DNA of 5,615 nt, taken from contig CAAENW010000176.1 of assembly GCA_900757265.1 (NCBI GenBank), forward strand, positions 1-5,615, written 5' to 3'. The translations under genes were made by a program, and so were the position numbers. Below, in pieces: positions 1-5,615 of this stretch. Origin of the DNA: an uncultured Collinsella sp. (GTDB lineage: Bacteria > Actinomycetota > Coriobacteriia > Coriobacteriales > Coriobacteriaceae). The notes beneath the pieces are model-generated. The model saw nothing but the letters and a program-made list of their open reading frames with translations. It had not been told where the DNA came from and did not search any database. Within the stretch, counting starts at the first letter, position 1, and each line of letters opens with the position of its first letter.

Positions 1-2481
1 GGCGGCAGTTGCAGCCGCAGCGTCGGGCCAGACCCAGTCGGTAAAGGCCGGGTGATCGAAGCCCTCGTCGCACGCGAACTCAAAGGCCTCGGTGCGGAAG
101 GCCTCCCACTCATCAATCTGCTCGGCAAACTTATCGGCGTCGACCATGCGCAGCACGTCGGCGGCCAGGGCCCAGCGGTCCATGTTGTTCAGACGCAGCA
201 TGTCGAACGGCGTGGTCGTGGAGCCTTTCTCCTCGTAGCCGTGGACGCGGAAGGCGTCGTGGCCGGGGCGGTTCCAGATCAGGCGGCGAATCGTGCCGGC
301 ATAGGCGTGGAATGCAAAGAGGACGGGCTTCTCGCCGCAGCCGAACAGCTCAGCCCAACGCTCGTCGCTTATAGCCTGGTCGTTCTCGCAGACGTTCTGG
401 ATCTTGAGCAGATCGACCACGTTAACGAACCACACCTTAATGCCTAGCTCGCGCAGCATATCGGTTGCGGCCAGAGCCTCGAGCGTCGGCACGTCACCGC
501 AGGTCGCAACCACGACGTCGGCCTCGGCGAGTGAACCAGCAGTCGATGCCCACTTCCAAGTCGCGACGCCCTCGGCAAGCTCGGCGCAGGCCTCGTCGAC
601 CGTCTGGAAGGTCGGGGCGGGCTGCTTGCCGCAGAAAATGGCGTTGACGCAGTCGGTGGACTGATAGACGCGCTCGGCCACAGCGAGGGCCATGTTGGCG
701 TCAGCCGGATAGTACGCATTCACGATATGCGTGTCGTTGGCCTTGTTGAGCAGCAGGTCGATAAAGCCGGGGTCCTGGTGCGAGAAGCCGTTGTGGTCCT
801 GACGCCAGACATGGCTCGACAGCAAAATGTTGAGGCCGCTGATGGGAGCACGCCACGGAATCTCGCGCTTGGTGGCCTCGAGCCACTTGCAGTGCTGGTT
901 GACCATGGAATCGACCACGTGGACAAAGCTCTCGTAGGAGCTCCACACGCCGGAGCGTCCGGTGAGCACGTAAGCCTCGAGGAAGCCTTCGCACTGGTGC
1001 TCGGACAGCTGCTCGACGACCTTACCGGAGCCGGCCAGCAGCTCGTCGTTGGCCTCGTCCTCGTAGAAGCCGGCATCCCACTGCTTCTTGGTCACCTTGT
1101 AGGCGGCCTGCAGGCGGTTAGACGCGGTCTCGTCGGGACCGAAGATGCGGAAATCGTCCATGTTCTTGGCCAGAACGTCGGCAGTGTACTCACCAAAGAC
1201 GCGAGCGGCCTCGGTGGAGCCCCAGCCGTGACCTTTCTCGGCGACGGGGATCTCGTGGGCGTGGATATCGGGCAGCTCGAGCTCGCGACGCACCTTGCCG
1301 CCGTTCGCGTTGGGGTTGGCGCCAATGCGCAGCTCGCCGGTCGGCATAAAGGCCGTCACCTCGGGGCGCACCTGGCCCTCGGGCGTAAAGAGCTCCTCGG
1401 GCTTGTAGGAGCGCAGCCACTCGCGCAGTACGCGGAAATGCTCGTGGGTGTCCTTGGCGCTCGCCAGCGGCACCTGATGGGCGCGCCAGGAGTCCTCGGT
1501 CTTCTTGCCGTCGATCTGCTTGGGGCAGGTCCAGCCCTTGGGAGTACGGAACACAATCATGGGGTAGGCCGGACGGACCACGGTCTCGCCCGCGGCGGCC
1601 TGGGCCTGCGCGGTTTCCTTGATGTCGCAGATCTCGTCAAAGACCTGCTCAAACAGGGCGGCGAAACGCGCATGGATGCTCGCGTGACTCTCGTCGTCAA
1701 AGCCGGCGACAAAGAAGTGCGGCTTGTAGCCCATGCCCTCGAAGAACTTGGTGAGCTCCTCGTCGGACACGCGGGCGAGGATGGTGGGGTTGGCGATCTT
1801 GTAACCGTTGAGGTGCAGGATCGGCAGGACGATACCGTCGGTTGCCGGGTTCACGAGCTTGTTGGACTGCCAAGAGGTCGCAAGCGGACCGGTCTCGGAC
1901 TCACCGTCGCCCACCACGGCCACGGCCAGCAGGCTCGGGTTGTCCATGACGGCGCCGTAGGCGTGGCTGAGCGTGTAGCCGAGCTCGCCGCCCTCGTGGA
2001 TGGAACCGGGCGTCTCGGGCGCAAAGTGGCTCGGGATGCCGCCGGGATAGGAGAACTGGCGGAAGAACTTCTGCAGGCCGGCCTCGTCATTGGTGATGTC
2101 GGGGCGAATCTCACGGTAGGTGCCATCGAGCAGCGACTGGGCGGTGCCGGCGGGGCCACCGTGGCCCGGGCCCATCAAGAAGATGGCATTCTGGTTGTGA
2201 TCGGCAATAAGGCGGTTGACGTGGCCGAACAGGAAGTTGATGCCGGGCGTGGTGCCCCAGTGACCGACCAGACGGTGCTTAACGTCCGGACGACCAAAAT
2301 CGCGCGTCTCGCCGGTCTTCTCGTCGACAAAGTCGCTGCGCATCAGCGGGTTGGAGCGAAGGTAAATCTGGCCGACGGACAGGTAGTTCGAGGCGCGCCA
2401 ATACAGGTCGACACCCTCGAGCTCGGAAGCGGGAACCTCATGTCCCAGTTTTTGCCACGGCGTTCCCAGTGTTTTAGCCAT
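1..2481 (-). CDS. xfp: Phosphoketolase (xylulose-5-P/fructose-6-P), C-terminus cut by window edge
   Basis: Thiamine-diphosphate enzyme of the cytoplasm that cleaves xylulose-5-phosphate (and, in the bifunctional type, fructose-6-phosphate) with phosphate to give acetyl-phosphate and an aldose phosphate; it is the key step of the bifid shunt. The ATG at 2481-2479 has a GAAGGGA ribosome site 8 nt upstream and opens 827 codons with no stop before the edge. Both family signatures are visible: EGGELGY at residues 163-169 and GDGESETGP at 191-199 (ThDP/Mg binding). Residues matching the active site recalled from Bifidobacterium Xfp structures are all present: H74, H107, H152, K315, H335, E451, S454, E494, Y516, Q561, N564, H568. 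The reading ends in an Ala-rich tail after TDWVWPD. Bifidobacterial enzymes are about 825 aa, so only a short piece should be missing. Relative to my recollection of B. longum Xfp there are about 10 extra residues near 52-63 and about 5 near 293-301. The resemblance favours the dual-specificity type, but sequence alone does not settle substrate preference. Confidence 0.96.
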   Translation of the reverse strand, partial: MAKTLGTPWQKLGHEVPASELEGVDLYWRASNYLSVGQIYLRSNPLMRSDFVDEKTGETRDFGRPDVKHRLVGHWGTTPGINFLFGHVNRLIADHNQNAIFLMGPGHGGPAGTAQSLLDGTYREIRPDITNDEAGLQKFFRQFSYPGGIPSHFAPETPGSIHEGGELGYTLSHAYGAVMDNPSLLAVAVVGDGESETGPLATSWQSNKLVNPATDGIVLPILHLNGYKIANPTILARVSDEELTKFFEGMGYKPHFFVAGFDDESHASIHARFAALFEQVFDEICDIKETAQAQAAAGETVVRPAYPMIVFRTPKGWTCPKQIDGKKTEDSWRAHQVPLASAKDTHEHFRVLREWLRSYKPEELFTPEGQVRPEVTAFMPTGELRIGANPNANGGKVRRELELPDIHAHEIPVAEKGHGWGSTEAARVFGEYTADVLAKNMDDFRIFGPDETASNRLQAAYKVTKKQWDAGFYEDEANDELLAGSGKVVEQLSEHQCEGFLEAYVLTGRSGVWSSYESFVHVVDSMVNQHCKWLEATKREIPWRAPISGLNILLSSHVWRQDHNGFSHQDPGFIDLLLNKANDTHIVNAYYPADANMALAVAERVYQSTDCVNAIFCGKQPAPTFQTVDEACAELAEGVATWKWASTAGSLAEADVVVATCGDVPTLEALAATDMLRELGIKVWFVNVVDLLKIQNVCENDQAISDERWAELFGCGEKPVLFAFHAYAGTIRRLIWNRPGHDAFRVHGYEEKGSTTTPFDMLRLNNMDRWALAADVLRMVDADKFAEQIDEWEAFRTEAFEFACDEGFDHPAFTDWVWPDAAAATAA

Positions 2482-2539
2482 TGTTTATGTCCCTTCGCTG
2501 CGCGGTCGCCTTCCGATACGGCAACCTTTCGTTGGGACT

Positions 2540-2568
2540 AGTATATTTGCTAAAACGTTTTATCATGG
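2540..2568 (-). promoter_or_regulatory. Probable xfp promoter
   Basis: On the minus strand a TATACT hexamer (2545 to 2540) matches the -10 consensus at five of six bases. It lies about 59 nt upstream of the xfp start, which would give a leader of roughly 50 nt. The -35 position at 17-bp spacing (2568 to 2563, CCATGA) is a poor match. Either the promoter is intrinsically weak or it is assisted by another factor. The spacer contains a perfect 12-bp operator palindrome. No start site has been mapped, so this is an inference from position and motif. Confidence 0.5.
2551..2562. promoter_or_regulatory. LacI-type operator O1 in the xfp promoter
   Basis: TAAAACGTTTTA is a perfect 12-bp palindrome with a central CpG, the form expected of LacI/GalR-family operators, where a hinge-helix leucine inserts at the central CG step. 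It falls exactly in the spacer between the proposed -35 and -10 elements of xfp, so bound protein should block RNA polymerase. The gene immediately upstream encodes a LacI-family protein with the expected hinge leucine, making it the obvious candidate ligand. Confidence 0.7.
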
Positions 2569-2571
2569 TGA

Positions 2572-2583
2572 AAAAACGTTTTA
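2572..2583. promoter_or_regulatory. LacI-type operator O2 upstream of the xfp promoter
   Basis: AAAAACGTTTTA contains the perfect 10-bp palindrome AAAACGTTTT (2573-2582) and differs from O1 at one of twelve bases. Its centre is 21 bp from that of O1, two helical turns, so two repressor dimers would sit on the same face of the DNA. The repeated core and helical phasing make chance unlikely. Binding is not shown. Confidence 0.65.
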
Positions 2584-2592
2584 CCATCCTGA

Positions 2593-2613
2593 TTTGCCAT
2601 ATGGACAGGCAAA
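2593..2613. repeat. Short inverted repeat TTTGCC / GGCAAA
   Basis: TTTGCC (2593-2598) and GGCAAA (2608-2613) are perfect 6-bp arms around a 9-nt loop, just upstream of operator O2 relative to xfp. The left arm runs into the palindrome CCATATGG (2597-2604). It could be a binding site for a second regulator or be fortuitous. It lacks the T-run of a terminator. Confidence 0.3.
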
Positions 2614-2641
2614 AGCAGACATTCACCTGCGGCATTGTCTG
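2611..2641 (-). terminator. Possible weak terminator after the repressor gene
   Basis: On the minus strand CAGACA (2641-2636) can pair with TGTCTG (2621-2616) across a 14-nt loop, followed by C and four T. It lies 45 nt beyond the repressor stop codon. The stem is short and the U-tract brief, so termination would be partial at best. If it fails, repressor transcripts read through into xfp. Confidence 0.25.
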
Positions 2642-2680
2642 TCACAGGTACTCCACATTCAATCTGCATGAATTGATAAA

Positions 2681-2700
2681 CGTGTTTAGTTGTGTTTAGT
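2681..2700 (-). repeat. Tandem 10-bp repeat across the repressor stop codon
   Basis: On the minus strand the units ACTAAACACA and ACTAAACACG are adjacent and differ only in the last base. They encode the final residues TKHN and the stop codon TAA at 2688-2686. The unit length is not a multiple of three, so gain or loss of a copy would alter the end of the protein. This is a direct observation; no function is implied. Confidence 0.6.
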
Positions 2701-3714
2701 AAGCTCGAGCACGCTGTCCTTAACGATAAGCGCCGGCTCCAGAACGACCTCTTCGGCACGCCTGCCGCCCCTACCGGCAAGACGCTTGGACATGCAGCCA
2801 AAAGCATGCTCCGCGAGGACGCCCGGATCTTGCTCGATCGCGGTCAGTGCCGGCTCAAAGAGAACGTCGGCCGCCGAGTTGTCGTAGCTCACGACCGAAA
2901 TGTCACTCGGAATGCTCTTCCCCATCTCGTGCAAGCGCTTAAGCAGGCCGAGGGCAATGTTGTCCGAGCTTGCGAACACAGCAGTTGCGTCAGTTGCGAG
3001 CACCGCCTCCGAGGCCTCGTAGGCACTCGGAATGTAATACTCACTCTCGAACTCCAAGCGCGCATCGATGGGCAACCCCACCTCGCGCAGCGCACGCTCG
3101 TAGCCGGCAAGTCGTTTGCGACCCGTATTGGAGCGGCGCGCATTAACCAAGCAGGCAATACGACGGTGGCCCTGCTCGATTAGATAGCGGGTGGCCATAT
3201 AGCCGCCCATCTCGTGGTCGAACATCACCTTGTCGCACTCGAGTCCCTCAATGGCACGGTCAACCATTACCGCCGGGATGGGCAGATGGCTGACTTCTTC
3301 GCGCAAAGCGCGGTCGTCCGAGAATTCGTCGCCCACGACCAAGAACACACCATCGACGCCGCGCGTCACCAGCTGGCGCAGCAGCTCCAGATCGTCCTCG
3401 GCGCTTCCACCCGAGCTGGTAATAAAGAGCGCGTAGCCGTCCTCGCGGCAGCGCTTTTCCAGGCTACCGGCGAGCGAGGCAAAAAATCGGCTCTCGATGT
3501 TGGGAACGATAAGGCCCAGCGTGCGCGACTCGCGCATGACCAGGCTGCGCGCGATCTGGTTGGGAACATAGTGGTTGCGCGCCGCGACCTCTTTGATGCG
3601 CTTGCGGTTTTCTTCCGAGATGCGACAAGGCCGATTGTTGAGAACCAGCGAGACCGACGAGGGGGAAAGCCCCACCTCCTGGGCAATCTGCTTGAGAGTA
3701 ACTTTGTTGCCCAT
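2686..3714 (-). CDS. LacI/GalR-family transcriptional regulator, probable repressor of xfp
   Basis: Cytoplasmic DNA-binding protein of 342 residues, the usual size for the family. I chose the ATG at 3714-3712 because the protein then starts MGNKVTLKQIAQEVG, directly at the helix-turn-helix, and AAGGAG lies 4 nt upstream (GGAAGG 6 nt upstream). A longer in-frame reading begins at 3837 but has no family similarity. Domains: helix-turn-helix at about residues 5-26 (SPSSVSLVLNN), hinge helix at 52-60 (NQIARSLVM, with L58 as the likely DNA-intercalating leucine), then a periplasmic-binding-protein-like effector domain from about 63 (TLGLIVPN) with the typical segments VFASSDNIALG and ISVVSYDNS. 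The effector is probably a sugar or sugar phosphate, which cannot be told from sequence. It lies upstream of and co-directional with xfp, whose promoter carries two CG-centred palindromes, so local control is likely. It could equally act on distant genes. Confidence 0.95.
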   Translation of the reverse strand: MGNKVTLKQIAQEVGLSPSSVSLVLNNRPCRISEENRKRIKEVAARNHYVPNQIARSLVMRESRTLGLIVPNIESRFFASLAGSLEKRCREDGYALFITSSGGSAEDDLELLRQLVTRGVDGVFLVVGDEFSDDRALREEVSHLPIPAVMVDRAIEGLECDKVMFDHEMGGYMATRYLIEQGHRRIACLVNARRSNTGRKRLAGYERALREVGLPIDARLEFESEYYIPSAYEASEAVLATDATAVFASSDNIALGLLKRLHEMGKSIPSDISVVSYDNSAADVLFEPALTAIEQDPGVLAEHAFGCMSKRLAGRGGRRAEEVVLEPALIVKDSVLELTKHN

Positions 3715-3749
3715 CTCGCTCCTTCCGAGTATTCGCGCAATCTCTTGAA

Positions 3750-3790
3750 AGTATAGCGACCGTCCCTTTACCTCGATGATAAACACTTTA
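3750..3790 (-). promoter_or_regulatory. Possible promoter of the LacI-family gene with an operator-like site
   Basis: A TATACT hexamer (3755 to 3750 on the minus strand) lies 35 nt upstream of the start codon, the same -10 hexamer as proposed for xfp. The -35 match is poor. About 25 bp further upstream, TAAACACTTTA (3780-3790) is palindromic apart from its three central bases and resembles the xfp operators, but it is one base shorter and lacks the central CG. Autoregulation is possible but weakly supported. Confidence 0.3.
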
Positions 3791-3823
3791 CCAATCCGGT
3801 AGACGGCTGTTTTATCGCCGCGA

Positions 3824-3889
3824 TTGGTGCAAAGCAACCTGACCCCTTTGCACCATGTGATGCATTGGGGTCAGGTTGCTTTGCACCAA
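3824..3889. repeat. Perfect 23-bp-arm inverted repeat between divergent genes
   Basis: The left arm (3824-3846, beginning TTGGTGCAAAG and ending CTGACCCC) is exactly the reverse complement of the right arm (3867-3889), with a 20-nt loop. The stem can extend outward past a single-base bulge (GATTGGTG against CACCAAATC). The loop is not random: it starts with TTTGCACCA (3847-3855), another copy of the outer end of the right arm. That copy can pair with the left arm to form an alternative 9-bp hairpin. There is no T-run, and both flanking promoters appear to point away from it, so it is not an ordinary terminator. A REP-like or MITE-like dispersed repeat is the likeliest explanation; regulation of the divergent genes is the alternative. 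Confidence 0.9.
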
Positions 3890-3911
3890 ATCCATCCGGG
3901 TGGGGTATATT
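3881..3911 (+). promoter_or_regulatory. Possible murB promoter
   Basis: TATATT (3906-3911) is a five-of-six match to the -10 consensus and sits 43 bp before the murB start. No good -35 exists: TTGCAC (3881-3886) keeps only the TTG and is spaced 19 bp. That hexamer lies in the right arm of the inverted repeat, so if it is used, the repeat supplies part of the promoter. Confidence 0.35.
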
Positions 3912-3954
3912 GCATTCGATTGATGAAAACGACCACCATAAGGCGGATATACGT

Positions 3955-4917
3955 ATGCACGAGAATGACTTTTTTAACGAGGACCTGCTCTGCGCGCTCG
4001 CTGGCGTTGCCGGCGAGGACAACGTGCTCATGAGCGAGCCTATGCGCGAGCACACCACGTTTAAGATCGGCGGCCCGGCCGACGTCTTTGTCACGCCCGA
4101 CACCGAGCAGGGACTCGTTGCCACGCTCGATACCTGCTACCGCTGCGATCTGCCACTCACCATCGTGGGCAACGGCTCCGACCTGCTCGTCGGCGACAAG
4201 GGCATCCGCGGCGTCGTCGTGGCGCTGGGCGAAGGCCTCTCTAACATCACCGTCGACGGCACGCATGTTACGGCAGCAGCCGGCGCGCTGCTCTCGGACG
4301 TAGCGGCAGCGGCAGCCGAGGCTGGTCTTACCGGCATGGAGCCCATCTCGGGCATCCCCGGCTCGGTCGGCGGCGCCTGCTACATGAACGCCGGTGCCTA
4401 CGGCGCCTGCATGGCCGATGTTTTGGAGTCCGCGCGCGTCTATAAGCCCGCCCGCGTGCTCGACGACGGCACCCGCGGCAGCGGCAATATCATCGAGTTC
4501 GATGTCGATGAGCTCAACCTGGGCTATCGCAAGAGCCGCATTGCCGACGACGGCTTCATCGTGCTTTCGGCCACCTTCAATCTCGCCCCGGGCAACGCCG
4601 CGATGATCAAGGCCGACATGGACGACTACCGCCAACGCCGTGAGGACAAGCAGCCGCTCGACATGCCGAGCGCCGGCTCCACCTTCAAGCGCCCCGAGGG
4701 CTATTTTGCCGGCAAGCTCATCATGGACGCCGGCCTGCGCGGCCACGCCATCGGCGGCGCCCGGGTGAGCGAGAAGCACTGCGGCTTTATCGTCAACGCC
4801 GATCACGCCACCGCCGCCAACGTCGACGAACTCATCCGCCACATCCAAGCAACCGTCAAAGACCAATTCGGAGTAGACCTAGAACCAGAAGTCCACCGAG
4901 TCGGCGAATTCCTCTAA
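3955..4917 (+). CDS. murB: UDP-N-acetylenolpyruvoylglucosamine reductase
   Basis: Cytoplasmic FAD enzyme that reduces UDP-GlcNAc-enolpyruvate with NADPH to UDP-N-acetylmuramate, the second committed step of peptidoglycan synthesis. It is complete at 320 aa, near the usual 300 for the type II form. The ATG at 3955 is preceded by AAGGCGG with 8-nt spacing; a TTG-initiated extension from 3865 would translate the inverted repeat and is not credible. FAD-binding segments: HTTFKIGGPADVF (33-45), VGNGSDLLVG (71-80) and the glycine-rich ISGIPGSVGGACYMNAGAYG (131-150). The C-terminal MurB domain carries GYRKS (190-194, R192 likely catalytic), SAGSTFKRP (239-247, S242 the likely proton donor) and LEPEVHRVGE (309-318, E312 the likely third catalytic residue). 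It is divergent from the LacI-family gene and followed by its own terminator, so it is probably transcribed alone rather than within a mur/dcw cluster. Confidence 0.97.
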   Translation: MHENDFFNEDLLCALAGVAGEDNVLMSEPMREHTTFKIGGPADVFVTPDTEQGLVATLDTCYRCDLPLTIVGNGSDLLVGDKGIRGVVVALGEGLSNITVDGTHVTAAAGALLSDVAAAAAEAGLTGMEPISGIPGSVGGACYMNAGAYGACMADVLESARVYKPARVLDDGTRGSGNIIEFDVDELNLGYRKSRIADDGFIVLSATFNLAPGNAAMIKADMDDYRQRREDKQPLDMPSAGSTFKRPEGYFAGKLIMDAGLRGHAIGGARVSEKHCGFIVNADHATAANVDELIRHIQATVKDQFGVDLEPEVHRVGEFL

Positions 4918-4956
4918 AAAAGAAGGCCCCGAAAGGGGCCTTCACTTTCTTTTATT
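4916..4956. terminator. Bidirectional intrinsic terminator after murB
   Basis: GAAGGCCCC (4922-4930) and GGGGCCTTC (4935-4943) form a perfect 9-bp stem closed by a GAAA tetraloop, starting 4 nt after the murB stop. On the plus strand the stem is followed by ACTTTCTTTTATT, an interrupted U-tract. On the minus strand it is followed directly by six T from the A-run at 4916-4921, a better tract. It should therefore stop murB transcription and also transcription from the cell-wall hydrolase gene arriving from the right. Confidence 0.92.
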
Positions 4957-4995
4957 CAGACAACCAATCCGGTGCGTAGCGCCCCGAACCCAAGA

Positions 4996-5126
4996 GGGCC
5001 GGGACAGTCCGAGAGGCATAAGGTTGATCGCGAGTTCCGCACGAGCCGGAGAGCACTTAATGTGCTCTCCGTGCGAGCAGGACTGTCCGAGCAGGCAACC
5101 TTATGCCTCTCGGACAGTCCCGGCCC
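4996..5126. repeat. 131-bp compound inverted repeat with 31-bp arms
   Basis: The left arm (4996-5026) and right arm (5096-5126) are reverse complements at 30 of 31 positions; the one mismatch is the middle of GGACAGTCC, itself palindromic apart from that base. Between the arms is a second hairpin, CGGAGAGCAC (5047-5056) with GTGCTCTCCG (5062-5071), a perfect 10-bp stem with loop TTAAT. GGAC(A/T)GTCCGAG occurs three times: 5002-5013 and 5080-5091 on plus, and once inverted in the right arm. GAGCAGG is repeated directly at 5075 and 5089. The element begins 8 bp downstream of the hydrolase stop and lies between convergent genes. No T-run follows either arm. I read it as a dispersed intergenic repeat or MITE-like element; I see no coding function. 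Confidence 0.9.
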
Positions 5127-5134
5127 AACTTGCG

Positions 5135-5615
5135 TTACGACAGCGCAATACCGCCAAGCCAGCCCCAACGCACGCCAGAGCCAGTACCATAAAAGCTGAT
5201 GAACGAATCAAGCGACTTAGACGTAATGGCACCCTCGTTGCTCATAACGATGCCGCCGCCAACGTAGATACCCACATGACCGTAGATAAGGCCCGGAGCA
5301 CCCGTGCCGCTGTGCGAGGAATCGGCCACGATCATGCCCACCTGCAGCGCCGAGCGGTCGGAGCTATAGCACCAGGCGTTGAACATGTCACACGCGTTGC
5401 CGCCAAAGTAGCCAACGCCGGCGTTACGGAAGACATTGGTAACCCACGCCGCGCACCAGTTCTGACCCGGCGAAGGCGTGGAGTAGCACGCGTTGACGAC
5501 GGCCTGCTGCTTGCCCGAGCCGGCATTCTGCTGCGGAGTTCCGGGCGCATACGATCCACCGCCCGAGCTCGAACCACCCGAGTAGGAATTGTTCTTGTTC
5601 GCGGCGGCCGCGGCA
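5135..5615 (-). CDS. Secreted cell-wall hydrolase, NlpC/P60- or CHAP-like C-terminal domain (5' part missing)
   Basis: The reading frame is open from the right edge (first full codon at 5614) to TAA at 5137-5135, giving 159 residues that are the C-terminus of a larger protein. Residues 1-37 are low complexity: an Ala run, then an Asn/Ser/Gly/Gln-rich stretch (NKNNSYSGGSSSGGGSY), typical of a linker in an exported protein. A cysteine-peptidase-like domain follows: NWCAAWVTNVFRNAG (52-66) with C54 the likely nucleophile, and YGHVGIYVGGG (111-121) with H113 the likely catalytic histidine; N126 in MSNEG may be the third polar residue. This pattern fits NlpC/P60 or CHAP enzymes that cut peptidoglycan stem peptides outside the cell. 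The signal peptide and any N-terminal coiled coil or binding modules would lie beyond the window. An ATG at 5386 is internal to the domain, after the catalytic Cys, and is not a start. Confidence 0.85.
   Translation of the reverse strand, partial: AAAAANKNNSYSGGSSSGGGSYAPGTPQQNAGSGKQQAVVNACYSTPSPGQNWCAAWVTNVFRNAGVGYFGGNACDMFNAWCYSSDRSALQVGMIVADSSHSGTGAPGLIYGHVGIYVGGGIVMSNEGAITSKSLDSFISFYGTGSGVRWGWLGGIALS

Noticed and set aside
727..2541. 604-codon open frame on the plus strand opposite xfp
   Set aside because: It is antisense to a gene with full family signatures. Its composition is what a GC-rich, codon-biased gene gives in the antisense frame, and its translation shows no recognisable domain.
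2541..2590. CcpA cre-type site in the xfp promoter
   Set aside because: The palindromes have a central CG but do not fit the cre TGWAA half-site. A dedicated LacI-family regulator next door is a simpler explanation.
3715..3837. Upstream extension of the LacI-family protein by 41 residues
   Set aside because: Family members begin at the helix-turn-helix. The ATG at 3714 has an AAGGAG site, and the extension covers the likely promoter.
3865..3954. TTG-initiated N-terminal extension of murB by 30 codons
   Set aside because: It would translate the right arm of the inverted repeat and the putative -10 region, has no ribosome site, and the ATG at 3955 has a good one.
3871..4866. 331-codon open frame on the minus strand opposite murB
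   Set aside because: It is the antisense shadow of a complete MurB with all catalytic motifs, and its end runs into the inverted repeat.
3791..4973. Shared 10-mer CCAATCCGGT at 3791-3800 and 4964-4973
   Set aside because: Several 10-base matches are expected by chance in a window of this size, and the flanks do not match.
3824..5126. CRISPR array or phage attachment site suggested by the repeats
   Set aside because: The repeats are inverted pairs, not regularly spaced direct repeats with spacers. No tRNA, integrase or cas gene is present.
4956..5199. Two overlapping opposite-strand open frames of 70-75 codons across the 131-bp repeat
   Set aside because: They consist mostly of the inverted-repeat arms, resemble each other because of that symmetry, and lack convincing ribosome sites.

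Overview
The window looks like a chromosomal segment from a high-GC Gram-positive gut actinobacterium, most likely Collinsella or a close relative in the Coriobacteriia. This is inferred from the GC-rich, GC3-biased genes, a bifidobacterial-type phosphoketolase, a type II MurB and a secreted cell-wall hydrolase with a Gly/Ser-rich linker. No rRNA or marker gene is present to prove the taxon.

Layout, left to right. (1) Positions 1-2481, minus strand: nearly all of a phosphoketolase gene (xfp). Its start is in the window and its last residues lie beyond the left edge. (2) Positions 2482-2685: an AT-richer intergenic region with a likely xfp promoter and two LacI-type palindromic operators whose centres are 21 bp apart. 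(3) Positions 2686-3714, minus strand: a LacI/GalR-family repressor reading toward xfp, so regulator and probable target are adjacent and co-directional. (4) Positions 3715-3954: a divergent intergenic region with a likely promoter for the repressor, a perfect 23-bp-arm inverted repeat, and a likely murB promoter. (5) Positions 3955-4917, plus strand: complete murB, a peptidoglycan precursor enzyme, followed by a strong bidirectional terminator. (6) Positions 4957-5134: a convergent intergenic region dominated by a 131-bp inverted repeat with 31-bp arms. (7) Positions 5135-5615, minus strand: the C-terminal part of a secreted NlpC/P60- or CHAP-like peptidoglycan hydrolase, running off the right edge.

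Functionally there are two themes. One is a carbohydrate module, in which the repressor probably controls a phosphoketolase that cleaves xylulose-5-phosphate or fructose-6-phosphate to acetyl-phosphate. The other is a pair of cell-wall genes in convergent orientation, one for precursor synthesis and one for hydrolysis, with no sign of being co-regulated. I found no wholly new biological system. The items most worth a second look are the two structurally elaborate intergenic inverted repeats and the xfp operator pair.
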